Shown here: positions 7,273 through 14,668 of the stretch, piece after piece
How positions within the stretch are numbered: the stretch's first letter is position 1
Layout of the letters: each line of letters starts with the position of its first letter
Source: Candidatus Staskawiczbacteria bacterium
Lineage (GTDB): Bacteria > Patescibacteriota > Minisyncoccia > Minisyncoccales > Staskawiczbacteraceae
DNA length: 24,579 nucleotides
Direction: 5' to 3'
NCBI GenBank assembly: GCA_943357015.1
Contig: CALRFZ010000010.1
Coordinates: 1-24,579 of the forward strand
Position numbers and translations under genes: made by a program
Notes under the pieces: model-generated
What the model saw: only the letters and a program-made list of their open reading frames with translations
Databases searched by the model: none
What the model was told of the DNA's origin: nothing

Positions 7273-7764
7273 ATGATTATTTCAATGATATCGGCTATTG
7301 CTCAAAATGGGGCAATTGGAAGCAAAAATAGTTTACCTTGGTATTTACCGGCGGATTTAAAGCATTTTAAAAATATGACATTGAATAAAACTATTGTCAT
7401 GGGACTAAATACTTTTAAATCTATTGGCGAAAAACCTTTGCCCAATAGAAAAAATATTATACTTTGCAATGATCCAAATTATCAAATTCCCGAAGGTTGT
7501 TTTCTAGCTAAATCCATCGATCAAGTTTTAGAAATGACAAAAAATGAACAAGAAATTATGATTTGTGGAGGAGCATCAATTTACGAGCAATTTTTTACTT
7601 TGGCGCAAAGATTATATTTAACCTACATTTATCATAATTTTGATGGCGACATTTTTTTTCCAAAATTTAATATTGATGATTGGAAGCAGGTAAGTCGAGA
7701 AGATCATCAGCCAGATGAAAAAAATTTATACAAATATTCGTTTGTGGTTTTAGAGAAAAAATAG
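7273..7764 (+). CDS. folA: Dihydrofolate reductase
   Basis: This 163-residue DHFR begins with SMISAIAQNGAIGSKNSLPW and the catalytic acid D28 in LPADLKHFK. The NADPH-binding segments TIVMGLNTFKSIG and PLPNRKNIIL follow, then ICGGASIYEQF. It reduces dihydrofolate made by ThyA. Its GGGAG at 7262-7266, inside the thyA end, is the only good SD-like sequence among the larger genes. Only one base separates the two genes. It closes a cluster able to make dTDP from dCTP. No terminator is obvious before the downstream structured transcript. Confidence 0.95.
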   Translation: MIISMISAIAQNGAIGSKNSLPWYLPADLKHFKNMTLNKTIVMGLNTFKSIGEKPLPNRKNIILCNDPNYQIPEGCFLAKSIDQVLEMTKNEQEIMICGGASIYEQFFTLAQRLYLTYIYHNFDGDIFFPKFNIDDWKQVSREDHQPDEKNLYKYSFVVLEKK

Positions 7765-7801
7765 AATTGATATTTTGCTTTTATTGAGGTGTAGTTTTTT
7801 C

Positions 7802-7831
7802 TTGCAAATAATATAAAAAATAGGGTATATT
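7802..7831 (+). promoter_or_regulatory. Predicted promoter for the short structured transcript
   Basis: TTGCAA (7802-7807) and TATATT (7826-7831) are separated by 18 bases. The predicted start is near 7838. Confidence 0.5.
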
Positions 7832-7885
7832 ATGTATAAGAGCTGTTCATTATGTATAGACCCAAAAAAGAAAGGAGGTTGTCCT

Positions 7886-7927
7886 GTGACACCTAACCAA
7901 GAAAGGAAGGTGATCCTCCTTGTCTAA
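7886..7927 (+). CDS. 13-codon ORF with consensus SD (leader peptide or microprotein)
   Basis: GTG starts a 13-residue peptide, MTPNQERKVILLV, ending at TAA 7925-7927. It is preceded by AAAGGAGG (7871-7878), a nearly perfect SD at ideal distance (7 bases). The SD is complementary to bases 7915-7921 within the ORF, so a translating ribosome would open or close the structure. No biased run of codons for one amino acid is present, which argues against classical amino-acid attenuation. An overlapping 14-codon ATG ORF (7852-7896) lacks an SD. Function unknown. Confidence 0.45.
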   Translation: MTPNQERKVILLV

Positions 7928-7950
7928 GTCCTATCAGGGACTTTTGCGGT

Positions 7951-7996
7951 GGGGTAGCTTGCGATTTATCTACGCAAGCTACCCCCCCTTTTTTTT
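7951..7996 (+). terminator. Strong intrinsic terminator ending the short transcript
   Basis: GGGGTAGCTTGCG (7951-7963) pairs perfectly with CGCAAGCTACCCC (7973-7985) over 13 bp with a 9-base loop, followed by three C and eight T (7989-7996). It would separate this transcript from gatB. Confidence 0.93.
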
Positions 7997-8091
7997 ATTG
8001 TAAAAAAGTCAATATTTTGATATTATGGATTAATTTAAAGACGTGATGTGAAGTTTAAGAATTGGTAAAAGTAATCTTAATTCGTTTAATT

Positions 8092-9543
8092 ATGTCATAT
8101 AAGCCAACTATAGGTCTAGAAATACATGCAGAGCTAAATACTCGCAGTAAGATGTTTTGTGGTTGCGCTAATAATCCTAACGAAAAACGCCCAAATATAA
8201 ATATTTGTCCAGTTTGCACCGCGCAACCAGGAACTCTTCCGGTTGCCAATGAAGAGGCTGTAAAAAAGGTTATTAAAACTGGATTTGCTTTAAATTGTAA
8301 AATTGCCACTGAATCTAAATTTGATCGTAAAAACTACTTTTATCCCGATATTCCAAAAGGATATCAAATTTCTCAATATGACGAGCCGTTATGTGCTAAA
8401 GGTTATTTAGTTGTTGATAGTGGTAAGATAGGCATTACCCGTATTCATTTAGAAGAAGATACTGGTAGTTCCATTCACCCAGAAGGCGTTGATTATTCGT
8501 TAGTGAACTTTAATCGAGCGGGAGTGCCACTTATGGAATTAGTGACTGAGCCGGATATTACTTCTGGAAAACAGGCTTCGGATTTTGCTAAAGAATTACA
8601 GTTGATTTTTAAATACTTAGGAGTATCAGATGCTGATATGGAAAAGGGTTTAATGCGCGTAGAGGTAAATATTAGCGTGTCAAAAACTAAAAAATTTGGC
8701 ACTAAAGTTGAAATTAAAAATCTGAATAGTTTTAAGGTAGTTCAAAAAGCCATTGATTTTGAAATTGCACGACAGATAGAATTATTGGAAAATAAAGAAG
8801 TGGTGGTGCAAGAAACTCGTGGCTGGCACGATAAAAAAGAAGTTACTTTTAGTCAAAGAAAAAAGGAATCAGCGCATGATTATCGTTACTTTCCTGAACC
8901 AGATTTATTACCAATGAATTTTGATAGACAGTACCTGCAAAATATTAAATCTACTTTACCGGAATTGCCAGAATCAAAGCGTAAACGTTTTAAAAAAGAG
9001 TATGGATTAGAAGAATCTCAGTTGGAGATTTTTGTTACGCAAAAAGATTTGAGTGAATACTTTGAAAAAGTAATTTCTGAATTTTCTGAATGGTTAAAGG
9101 TTGAAAAAATTAGGGCCACCAAAGATATTTATAAATTAGTGGCTAATTATTTATTATCTGATCTTGCGGGATTGCTAGAAGGTAAAGAATTTGTTGAAAA
9201 AGATTTCAAAATAACTCCGGAAAATTTTGCGGAATTTATTAAAATGATTTACCTGCAAGAGATTAATAGTAAGACCGCTAAAATGGTTTTATCGGAAATG
9301 TTTGGCACTGGCGTTGATCCATCAAGTATTGTTGAAGGCAATAATTTGGGTCAAATGAAAGACGATGGAAAGCTTGAAAAAATAATTAAGGAGGTTATTG
9401 TTAAAAATCCAAAGGCTGTCGCGGATTATAAGTCTGGTAATAAAAATGCTATACAGTTTTTGTCTGGACAAGTAATGGCATTAACTCGTGGCACAGCTAA
9501 CCCATCATCTGTTCAGGAAATGCTTAAAAAGATTTTATCGTAG
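8092..9543 (+). CDS. gatB: Asp-tRNA(Asn)/Glu-tRNA(Gln) amidotransferase subunit B
   Basis: This is GatB of the GatCAB complex, which converts misacylated Glu-tRNA(Gln) or Asp-tRNA(Asn) to the correct amide forms. I place the start at ATG 8092 because MSYKPTIGLEIHAEL matches the family's usual N-terminus; a TTG 30 bases upstream would add unlikely residues. The zinc-binding cysteines C23, C25, C39 and C42 are present (FCGC, then CPVC), followed by HLEEDTGSS, NFNRAGVPLMELVTEPD and RVEVNIS. A YqeY-like C-terminal tRNA-binding region ends near SGQVMALTRGTANP. The length of 483 residues is normal. gatA and gatC are not adjacent. No SD is present. Confidence 0.95.
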   Translation: MSYKPTIGLEIHAELNTRSKMFCGCANNPNEKRPNINICPVCTAQPGTLPVANEEAVKKVIKTGFALNCKIATESKFDRKNYFYPDIPKGYQISQYDEPLCAKGYLVVDSGKIGITRIHLEEDTGSSIHPEGVDYSLVNFNRAGVPLMELVTEPDITSGKQASDFAKELQLIFKYLGVSDADMEKGLMRVEVNISVSKTKKFGTKVEIKNLNSFKVVQKAIDFEIARQIELLENKEVVVQETRGWHDKKEVTFSQRKKESAHDYRYFPEPDLLPMNFDRQYLQNIKSTLPELPESKRKRFKKEYGLEESQLEIFVTQKDLSEYFEKVISEFSEWLKVEKIRATKDIYKLVANYLLSDLAGLLEGKEFVEKDFKITPENFAEFIKMIYLQEINSKTAKMVLSEMFGTGVDPSSIVEGNNLGQMKDDGKLEKIIKEVIVKNPKAVADYKSGNKNAIQFLSGQVMALTRGTANPSSVQEMLKKILS

Positions 9544-9554
9544 TTTTGGTTTTG

Positions 9555-9591
9555 GCACTAGCAGAAAGCCGATCTGATATGGTGCTTTTTT
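9555..9591 (+). terminator. Intrinsic terminator after gatB
   Basis: GCACTA (9555-9560) pairs with TGGTGC (9580-9585), including one G-U pair, followed by six T. It lies between the convergent gatB and miaA genes. The stem is short. Confidence 0.55.
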
Positions 9592-10492
9592 ATTGTAAAA
9601 AGTTTTTGATTAATTTTTTAGCCTCAGCGTAGTTTTTTATCCAAAAAATTCGACTATCTCTTTTAAACCAGGTCATTTGTCTTTTTGAATAATGTTCAAT
9701 TTCTTTTTGCAATATTGTCATCATTTGCTGATAGGTGATTAAGCCTTGAACAAATTGTGCGACGAAGCGGTATTCCAGGCCTAATTCCTCCATTCTTTTC
9801 CATGATAATCCTAGTGAGTTTAATTTTTTAACCTCAAGAATAATTCCCTTGATGCGCTTTTTTAGTCTTTTTTGAATTAATTTTTTTAATTCTTCCGGAG
9901 ATTTTTTGATGCCAATTTGCAGGATTTTATAAAGTTTAATTTTTGGAGTATCTAAATTTATGATGTGTAATTTTGGGACAGGTTTTTTTGTGGCTTTTAT
10001 TATTTCAAGGGCTCGAATTAGTCTGCGTGGATTTTTGGGATCAATATTATTTGCTCGCTCTGGATCTAGTTTTTTAAGCATTAAAAATAGTTGTTTTGTG
10101 CTTTTACTTTCTAAATTTTTGCGTAGCTTCCAGTTTGGCGCAACACTTGGAATTATTAAATCATCAATAATTGATTTGATATAAAAGCCAGTGCCACCAA
10201 CTAAAAATGGTAATTCATTTTTATGGTGAATTTTTTTAATCGCTTTTTTGGCTAATGATTGATACTGAGAAACAGAAAATTTTCTTTTTGGGTTTGCTAC
10301 ATCAATAAGGTGGTGACTAATGCCAGACATTTCTTTTTTAGTAATTTTTCCAGACCCAATATCTAATCCTTTATAAACCTGACGCGAATCAGCAGAAACA
10401 ATTTGTCCGCCAAATTCTTTTGCTAATTTAATAGAAAGATTAGTTTTTCCTGATGCCGTTTGACCTAGAATTACGATTAATTTATTTCTCAT
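9590..10492 (-). CDS. miaA: tRNA dimethylallyltransferase
   Basis: This 300-residue MiaA transfers a dimethylallyl group to N6 of A37 in tRNAs reading UNN codons. The P-loop GQTASGKT is at residues 10-17, SADSRQVYKGLDIGSGK (from 33) carries the catalytic aspartate D35, and the family segments ISHHLIDV, FLVGGTGFYI, DPKNPRRLIRALEI and KRQMTWFKRD are in order. It lies downstream of the unrecognised membrane protein on the minus strand, 64 bases away with a hairpin between. No good SD is present: a GAGG in that hairpin is 13 bases from the ATG. Confidence 0.96.
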   Translation of the reverse strand: MRNKLIVILGQTASGKTNLSIKLAKEFGGQIVSADSRQVYKGLDIGSGKITKKEMSGISHHLIDVANPKRKFSVSQYQSLAKKAIKKIHHKNELPFLVGGTGFYIKSIIDDLIIPSVAPNWKLRKNLESKSTKQLFLMLKKLDPERANNIDPKNPRRLIRALEIIKATKKPVPKLHIINLDTPKIKLYKILQIGIKKSPEELKKLIQKRLKKRIKGIILEVKKLNSLGLSWKRMEELGLEYRFVAQFVQGLITYQQMMTILQKEIEHYSKRQMTWFKRDSRIFWIKNYAEAKKLIKNFLQ

Positions 10493-10501
10493 TTTTTACT
10501 G

Positions 10502-10528
10502 AAAACCTCGCTAATAATACGAGGTTTT
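10502..10528. terminator. Symmetric hairpin between the 540-residue gene and miaA
   Basis: AAAACCTCG (10502-10510) and CGAGGTTTT (10520-10528) are perfectly complementary with a 9-base loop. Read on the minus strand (the direction of both genes), only four T follow, so termination may be partial. Read on the plus strand, the T tract is longer. Confidence 0.55.
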
Positions 10529-10556
10529 TTTGATAATTTAAAATTTTAAATTGTAA

Positions 10557-12179
10557 TTATCGCATATCATCCTTATGTTCTTTAATGAAGTATCTCCAGC
10601 GTTCTAAAAATTCTACAAATACGGCAAAGGGCATATCAATTAAAGCATTAATAAAGGCAATAACAATATTATAGCGTTTCCATTTATTTGACATCCAGCT
10701 TCCCATACCTGTTATAGGTAAAAATAAAATATCAGAAAGAAACATAATAAACCCACCAGAGGTTTCTTCTATGGTTAATTCTTGAGCACTTTTTTGCACC
10801 AATGTGCCAGCAAATAAAATCAAAGCGATAAAAATAATATTAATGAAAATTGAAGGCACGTCTAGTTGTAGATATATAAATACCCAAATAATTGCTCCAA
10901 ATGATATGCAGGCGCCTAAAATATAGGTTAGTGCTAAAAATGAAGTTGTAACAAAACCCTTTTGTTTGGCGATTTTTATTTCGTAGGTATCAGATTTTTC
11001 TTTTTCATAAAATATTTTCATAATTTCCACCACCACCAGATTTATATTTCTCTTTGATGGTGGACGAATAGATAAAACTAAAACTGCCATAAGTCCTGTG
11101 GGGATTAAAATGTTAATGATAAGGGTGGTAACTTTAAAATCCAATTGGAATAAAAGAGTTAAGATGTATTCAAAAACAATAATAGATAAAATTTTAGTAA
11201 TAAAAATTGAAAGGGTTGAATAAATAGCGGCTCGCCTAATTTTTTCTTTTAAATTATTTAATCTCTTGATATATGCACCTCTTATATGTCCCTCTAGTAG
11301 TGCTGGTTCCTGTATTTCTTGTTGTATTTTTTCAAAATTATTGGTAGATAAAATGTCTCCGATCAGTAAATAGGCCGTGTCATATTTTTCACAAATACGG
11401 TAAAACTTTTTTGCCAAAGGGTGTGCCAAATCTTTTTCTATATCACTGATAATGCCAATAATATTTTGGGAAATTTTAAATAATTCTTCTTCGGTTGGAT
11501 TATTCCATTGCTCAAATTTGTAACGAATTAGGTTGTAACTTATAATTGGTTCATCAAGTTTAAAAAGAGCCTGCTGAACTGCGATATAAATTTGTATGTT
11601 TTTATCTTCTGGTTTCAGTAAATTTCTTTCATAAATTTTCTCACTAATTTTTATCCTCTCAATCATTAACTCAAACATATAGTCTATTAGGGCCATTTCT
11701 TTAATGGAAGGCGCTAGAGTTTCTTCTATTTCGCATGATGCAATTTCTATGACGCGGTCGTAAAATTGCAATCCTGTGCTAGTTGATTGGTTACTGTTTT
11801 TTGGATTATGTTTTAAGATAAAAACATACTTATCTATTATTTTTTGTACTGTAATTATTTTGGATTCTTCAATTTTATCATTTTGAAAATATCCACCCCG
11901 AATTAGCTCCAAGACTAGGGATTCTGCTAATGGGCTGGCGGAAAAATTATTTAATTCTAAGTCTAAAAATCGACGTTTTAATTTTCGAATTACCGCTGCT
12001 CTTCTCATCAAATGTTCTTCCTTCCAATCTACAATGGTTCTAATGCGTTCATAAAAAGCCGCCACTTTCTGGGCCACTTCATCAACATGTATAGTAGGCG
12101 CCTCTTTCGAGCTTTGGAGTTTTTGCCAGAGTTGGTATTTGGCAATTAAGCTTTTTGTTTCTTTAGAGATTTGAGCCAT
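10557..12179 (-). CDS. Unrecognised 540-residue protein with C-terminal membrane domain
   Basis: I do not recognise a characterised family. Residues 1-315 are predicted soluble, mostly helical and charged, with long helices such as 34-75 (EVAQKVAAFYERIR, MRRAAVIRKLKRRFLDLEL). Residues 318-345, 350-371, 410-437 and 443-463 look like transmembrane helices. Two further hydrophobic segments (476-497 and 503-525, the latter MPFAVFVEFLERW) may be re-entrant or amphipathic. There is no signal peptide, so the N-terminal domain is probably cytoplasmic. No catalytic motif is evident. Codon use resembles the neighbours, so it looks native. It sits between thrS and miaA on the same strand, 80 bases from thrS. 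A lineage-specific membrane protein is the most I can claim. Confidence 0.8.
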   Translation of the reverse strand: MAQISKETKSLIAKYQLWQKLQSSKEAPTIHVDEVAQKVAAFYERIRTIVDWKEEHLMRRAAVIRKLKRRFLDLELNNFSASPLAESLVLELIRGGYFQNDKIEESKIITVQKIIDKYVFILKHNPKNSNQSTSTGLQFYDRVIEIASCEIEETLAPSIKEMALIDYMFELMIERIKISEKIYERNLLKPEDKNIQIYIAVQQALFKLDEPIISYNLIRYKFEQWNNPTEEELFKISQNIIGIISDIEKDLAHPLAKKFYRICEKYDTAYLLIGDILSTNNFEKIQQEIQEPALLEGHIRGAYIKRLNNLKEKIRRAAIYSTLSIFITKILSIIVFEYILTLLFQLDFKVTTLIINILIPTGLMAVLVLSIRPPSKRNINLVVVEIMKIFYEKEKSDTYEIKIAKQKGFVTTSFLALTYILGACISFGAIIWVFIYLQLDVPSIFINIIFIALILFAGTLVQKSAQELTIEETSGGFIMFLSDILFLPITGMGSWMSNKWKRYNIVIAFINALIDMPFAVFVEFLERWRYFIKEHKDDMR

Positions 12180-12180
12180 T

Positions 12181-12259
12181 AGATAATTTAAAACTAAAAA
12201 CTAAAAATTTAAAAACAATTATCAATATTTAAATTAAGAATTGTTTTTGAATTTTGGAT
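12181..12259. repeat. Self-complementary AT-rich array between thrS and the membrane gene
   Basis: Tandem variants of AAACTAAAAA fill the left half. AAAAACAATT (12211-12220) has an exact inverted copy, AATTGTTTTT, at 12239-12248, and the right half continues with TTGAATTTTGG-like sequence. The organisation resembles other gaps in this window. Confidence 0.6.
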
Positions 12260-14011
12260 TTATAATTTATTTTTTACCTCTTGTTTTATTTTTTCGATAA
12301 AATTTTCTACTATCATTTGACCTAAATCACCCTTTCCTCGTTGGCGAACGCCAACTGATTGTGACTCAATTTCTTTATCGCCAATAATTAAAATATAGGG
12401 AATTTTTTGCATTTCTGCTTCGCGGATTTTTTTACCTAAACTTTCGTTTTCGGCCATAACTTCAAATCTAAATTCGTTATCAGAAAATTTTTGAGCAATT
12501 TTATTGGCATATTCTAAATGTTTTTCGGCCGAAATTGGGATAATAGCAATTTGGGCAGGGGATAACCAAACGGGAAAGGCTCCAGCGTATTTTTCAATTA
12601 AAAAAGCCATAATTCTTTCAACGGCTCCGATGGACGATCGATGTATTACAATAGCCTCTTCTTGTTTGCCCTCATTGTTAATAAAATTTAGATCAAATCT
12701 CTTCGGTCCAACAAAATCATATTGAACGGTAAATGCGGTATCTTCTTTACCGGCAAAATTTTTCATTTGAATGTCTATTTTGGGACCATAAAATGCAGCC
12801 TCTTTTTCGGCCTCAAAGAATGGGGCATTTCTTTTTTGTAGTAGTTTCCTTAAGACATTTTCCGCAAAATCCCAAGCAGTATCGTCTTTATAATATTTTT
12901 TAGAATCCTTTCGGTCGCCTAGCGATAATCTGTATCTGTAATCTATTCCGGATTTTAATCCAAAAATATTTGCCATATATTCTATTAAATCAAGCACGCT
13001 ATTTATTTCGCTTTCTGCTTGTAATTTTTGGCAAATTATATGGGAATCAGCTAAGCAAAAACTTCTTACTCTTATTAAGCCAGTCAATTCTCCTGATTTT
13101 TCATATCTAAATTGTTTTGCAAATTCCGCCAATCTAAAAGGTAATTCCTTATATGACCTTGGTCTGGATAGGAATAATTGGTAGTGGTGGGGACAGGTCA
13201 TCGGGCGTAAAATGAATTCCTCTTCATCGATTTTCATTAAAGGATACATCGATTCTTTGTAATATGGATAGTGTCCTGATTTTTTGTATAAATCAATTTT
13301 GGCTAATTCAGGAGTGTAAACATGTTTATATCCCCGTTTTATTTCTTCATCAATAACAAGTCTTTCTAAAATTCTTCTTATCGTAGAGCCTTTTTCAGTA
13401 AATAGCGGTAAGCCCTTTCCAACCAAATCTGAAAATACAAACAAGTCTAATTTTTCTCCTAAAATCCGGTGGTCGCGCTTTTCTGCTTCCTGTTGTATTT
13501 TAATGTATTCTGTTAATTCATTTTCAGTTGCAAATGCTATGCCGTAAATACGGGTTAGCATTTTATTTTTTTCATTACCCTTCCAATACGCGCCAGCTAA
13601 TTTAGTTAATTTAAAGGCATTGGGATTGATTTCTTTGGTGTTTTTAACGTGACCACCTTTGCATAAATCTAAAAAATCACCATTTTGGTAGGTGCCGACA
13701 GTTTTGTCTTTTAAATCTTTAATTAGTTCTAATTTATAGGGTTGATTTTTAAATAGTTTTTTTGCCACCAATTTGGAGACTTTTTTACCAATAAATTCTT
13801 GGTTTTCCTTAATCAATTCTTTTATTCGGTCTTCAATTTTTGACAAATCTTCCGGCGCCAAGTTACTTGATAATTCCATATCATAATAAAAACCGTTTTC
13901 AATGGCCGGACCAATGCCCAATTTTGTTTTTGGGTAAAATTCCATTATGGCCGAAGCTAAAAGGTGGGCAAGCGAATGTCTGATTTGTTGTAATTTGTCT
14001 GTATTTTCCAT
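12260..14011 (-). CDS. thrS: Threonyl-tRNA synthetase lacking the TGS domain
   Basis: This 583-residue class II synthetase begins directly at the editing domain, so the roughly 60-residue N-terminal TGS domain of standard ThrRS (about 640) is absent. The editing site is intact: RHSLAHLL supplies H12 and H16, and CKGGH supplies C117 and H121. The catalytic core has RPMTCPHH (C273, zinc ligand), LAEFAKQFRYEKSGELTGLIRVR (motif 2) and DSH (H324). VIHRSSIGAVERIMAFLIE (motif 3) follows. The C-terminal anticodon-binding domain starts near LSPAQIAIIP. It charges tRNA(Thr) and removes mischarged Ser. Its promoter and a 5' hairpin lie upstream. No SD is present. Confidence 0.96.
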   Translation of the reverse strand: MENTDKLQQIRHSLAHLLASAIMEFYPKTKLGIGPAIENGFYYDMELSSNLAPEDLSKIEDRIKELIKENQEFIGKKVSKLVAKKLFKNQPYKLELIKDLKDKTVGTYQNGDFLDLCKGGHVKNTKEINPNAFKLTKLAGAYWKGNEKNKMLTRIYGIAFATENELTEYIKIQQEAEKRDHRILGEKLDLFVFSDLVGKGLPLFTEKGSTIRRILERLVIDEEIKRGYKHVYTPELAKIDLYKKSGHYPYYKESMYPLMKIDEEEFILRPMTCPHHYQLFLSRPRSYKELPFRLAEFAKQFRYEKSGELTGLIRVRSFCLADSHIICQKLQAESEINSVLDLIEYMANIFGLKSGIDYRYRLSLGDRKDSKKYYKDDTAWDFAENVLRKLLQKRNAPFFEAEKEAAFYGPKIDIQMKNFAGKEDTAFTVQYDFVGPKRFDLNFINNEGKQEEAIVIHRSSIGAVERIMAFLIEKYAGAFPVWLSPAQIAIIPISAEKHLEYANKIAQKFSDNEFRFEVMAENESLGKKIREAEMQKIPYILIIGDKEIESQSVGVRQRGKGDLGQMIVENFIEKIKQEVKNKL

Positions 14012-14035
14012 ATTAATGTAGGTTTAATGCTATTG

Positions 14036-14072
14036 AACTCTAAAGTGCGAAATAGTTTCGTACTTTAGAGTT
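14036..14072 (-). ncRNA. 17-bp hairpin at the 5' end of the thrS mRNA
   Basis: The arms 14036-14052 (AACTCTAAAGTGCGAAA) and 14056-14072 pair over 17 bp, with one G-T pair and loop TAG. Given the predicted thrS promoter, the transcript would begin within about 3 bases of the arm at 14072, so the mRNA would start with this stem. There is no T tract on either strand and no T-box consensus. An operator palindrome between divergent genes is the alternative. Confidence 0.55.
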
Positions 14073-14081
14073 ATTGATACA

Positions 14082-14110
14082 ATATTACCATTTAGCACTT
14101 ACCGCGTAAA
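14082..14110 (-). promoter_or_regulatory. Predicted thrS promoter (extended -10)
   Basis: On the minus strand, TTTACG (14110-14105) is followed after 17 bases by TGG-TAATAT (hexamer 14087-14082), an extended -10. The start is predicted near 14075. It is back to back with the promoter at 14114. Confidence 0.6.
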
Positions 14111-14113
14111 CTA

Positions 14114-14142
14114 TTGACATTGGTTTTTTAAAATGCTATAAA
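14114..14142 (+). promoter_or_regulatory. Strong predicted promoter for the 99-residue orphan gene
   Basis: Consensus TTGACA (14114-14119), a 17-base spacer and TATAAA (14137-14142) preceded by TGC (extended -10) make this the best promoter in the window. The start is predicted near 14149. Its -35 is only 3 bases from the divergent thrS -35. Confidence 0.8.
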
Positions 14143-14204
14143 CTTGAATGGGTAGAGGGAGTTTCTTTACCTGTAGAGTAGTTTTCTTTCATGGAGAGTG
14201 CAGT

Positions 14205-14504
14205 ATGTTAACGTTGGAAGATCGGAGAAATGAAGTGATTGCGAGCATTGACTCTGTGCCAGGGGTTTTGCCAAAGCATCAGGAGTGGGCAAAAAATTTC
14301 GTCAAAAAAACTGACGACGAATCGGAGTGGCTGAGGATGGAGGAGGCGGTTTTGAAGCTTTCGTCTCATAACGTCAAATTCATTCGTGAGCGAATGAAAA
14401 AAACTTTGGACGTATCGGAATACCGGTTAAGTCCAGAATTTACCGCATTTCTTGCGGTTGTTCATTCGCCCAAACAAAGCCATCGTTATCACGCTTTCAC
14501 TTAG
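14205..14504 (+). CDS. Orphan small protein, 99 residues
   Basis: I do not recognise it. The frame is open from 14148, but the predicted transcription start is near 14149. The ATG at 14205 has a good SD (GGAG, 14193-14196, 8 bases away), so I choose that. The protein is charged and largely helical (NEVIASIDSVPGVLPKHQEW, then EEAVLKLSSHNVKFIRERMK), with no signal peptide, membrane segment or metal motif. Its codons (CGG, GCG, TCG, GTC) are richer in GC than the surrounding housekeeping genes, suggesting acquisition or a special expression class. It has its own promoter and terminator and is divergent from thrS. It shares a loose pattern with the next small protein, possibly paralogous. Confidence 0.7.
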   Translation: MLTLEDRRNEVIASIDSVPGVLPKHQEWAKNFVKKTDDESEWLRMEEAVLKLSSHNVKFIRERMKKTLDVSEYRLSPEFTAFLAVVHSPKQSHRYHAFT

Positions 14505-14525
14505 TTCTTTGAAAATTTTCTAATC

Positions 14526-14567
14526 AAAAACCCCTTGCCACTAAAAACAGTAAGGGGTTAAATTTTT
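14526..14567 (+). terminator. Intrinsic terminator after the 99-residue gene
   Basis: AACCCCTT (14529-14536) and AAGGGGTT (14552-14559) are perfectly complementary; five T (14563-14567) follow after AAA. The stem can extend with A-T pairs from 14526. Confidence 0.8.
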
Positions 14568-14576
14568 GTTAGAGAA

Positions 14577-14605
14577 TTGACTCGATTTTGTTTGTATGAT
14601 TAAAT
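14577..14605 (+). promoter_or_regulatory. Predicted promoter for the 65-residue orphan gene
   Basis: TTGACT (14577-14582), 17-base spacer, TTAAAT (14600-14605). A TATGAT at 14595-14600 is also present but too close to this -35. A start between about 14607 and 14612 is predicted. Confidence 0.45.
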
Positions 14606-14615
14606 AGACTCTGTG

Positions 14616-14636
14616 GGCGGAAAGGGTATTTCCGTC
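14616..14636 (+). other. 5' UTR hairpin of the 65-residue gene
   Basis: GGCGGAAA (14616-14623) pairs with TTTCCGTC (14629-14636), one G-U pair, loop GGGTA. It lies near the predicted 5' end and 18 bases before the SD, leaving the ribosome site free. Confidence 0.5.
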
Positions 14637-14668
14637 AATGTTTCTAGTTTTTTCAAGGAGTGTGGAAA

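Larger units (their letters stand above)
7838..7996 (+). ncRNA. Candidate structured RNA / leader transcript between folA and gatB
   Basis: This accounts for most of the 327-base gap between folA and gatB. It holds three successive hairpins. First, AAGGAGG (7872-7878) pairs with CCTCCTT (7915-7921), with CACCT (7890-7894) and AGGTG (7908-7912) able to pair inside. Second, AAGTCC (7926-7931) pairs with GGACTT (7938-7943). Third is a 13-bp terminator. The first hairpin hides the ribosome site of a 13-codon ORF inside that ORF. It resembles no SRP, 6S or tmRNA signature that I can recognise. It may be a regulatory leader, a small mRNA, or an sRNA. Bases 7997-8091 hold nothing I can name. Confidence 0.5.

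Noticed and set aside
7838..7996. SRP 4.5S, 6S or tmRNA
   Set aside because: None of the conserved SRP domain IV, tmRNA tag/TLS or 6S open-bubble features is recognisable; the segment has a translated-looking ORF instead.
8062..8091. Upstream TTG start adding ten residues to gatB
   Set aside because: MSYKPTIGLEIH at 8092 matches the normal GatB N-terminus and no SD supports the TTG.
14012..14111. T-box riboswitch controlling thrS
   Set aside because: The leader is under 70 bases and lacks the conserved T-box bulge sequence and a terminator with T run.
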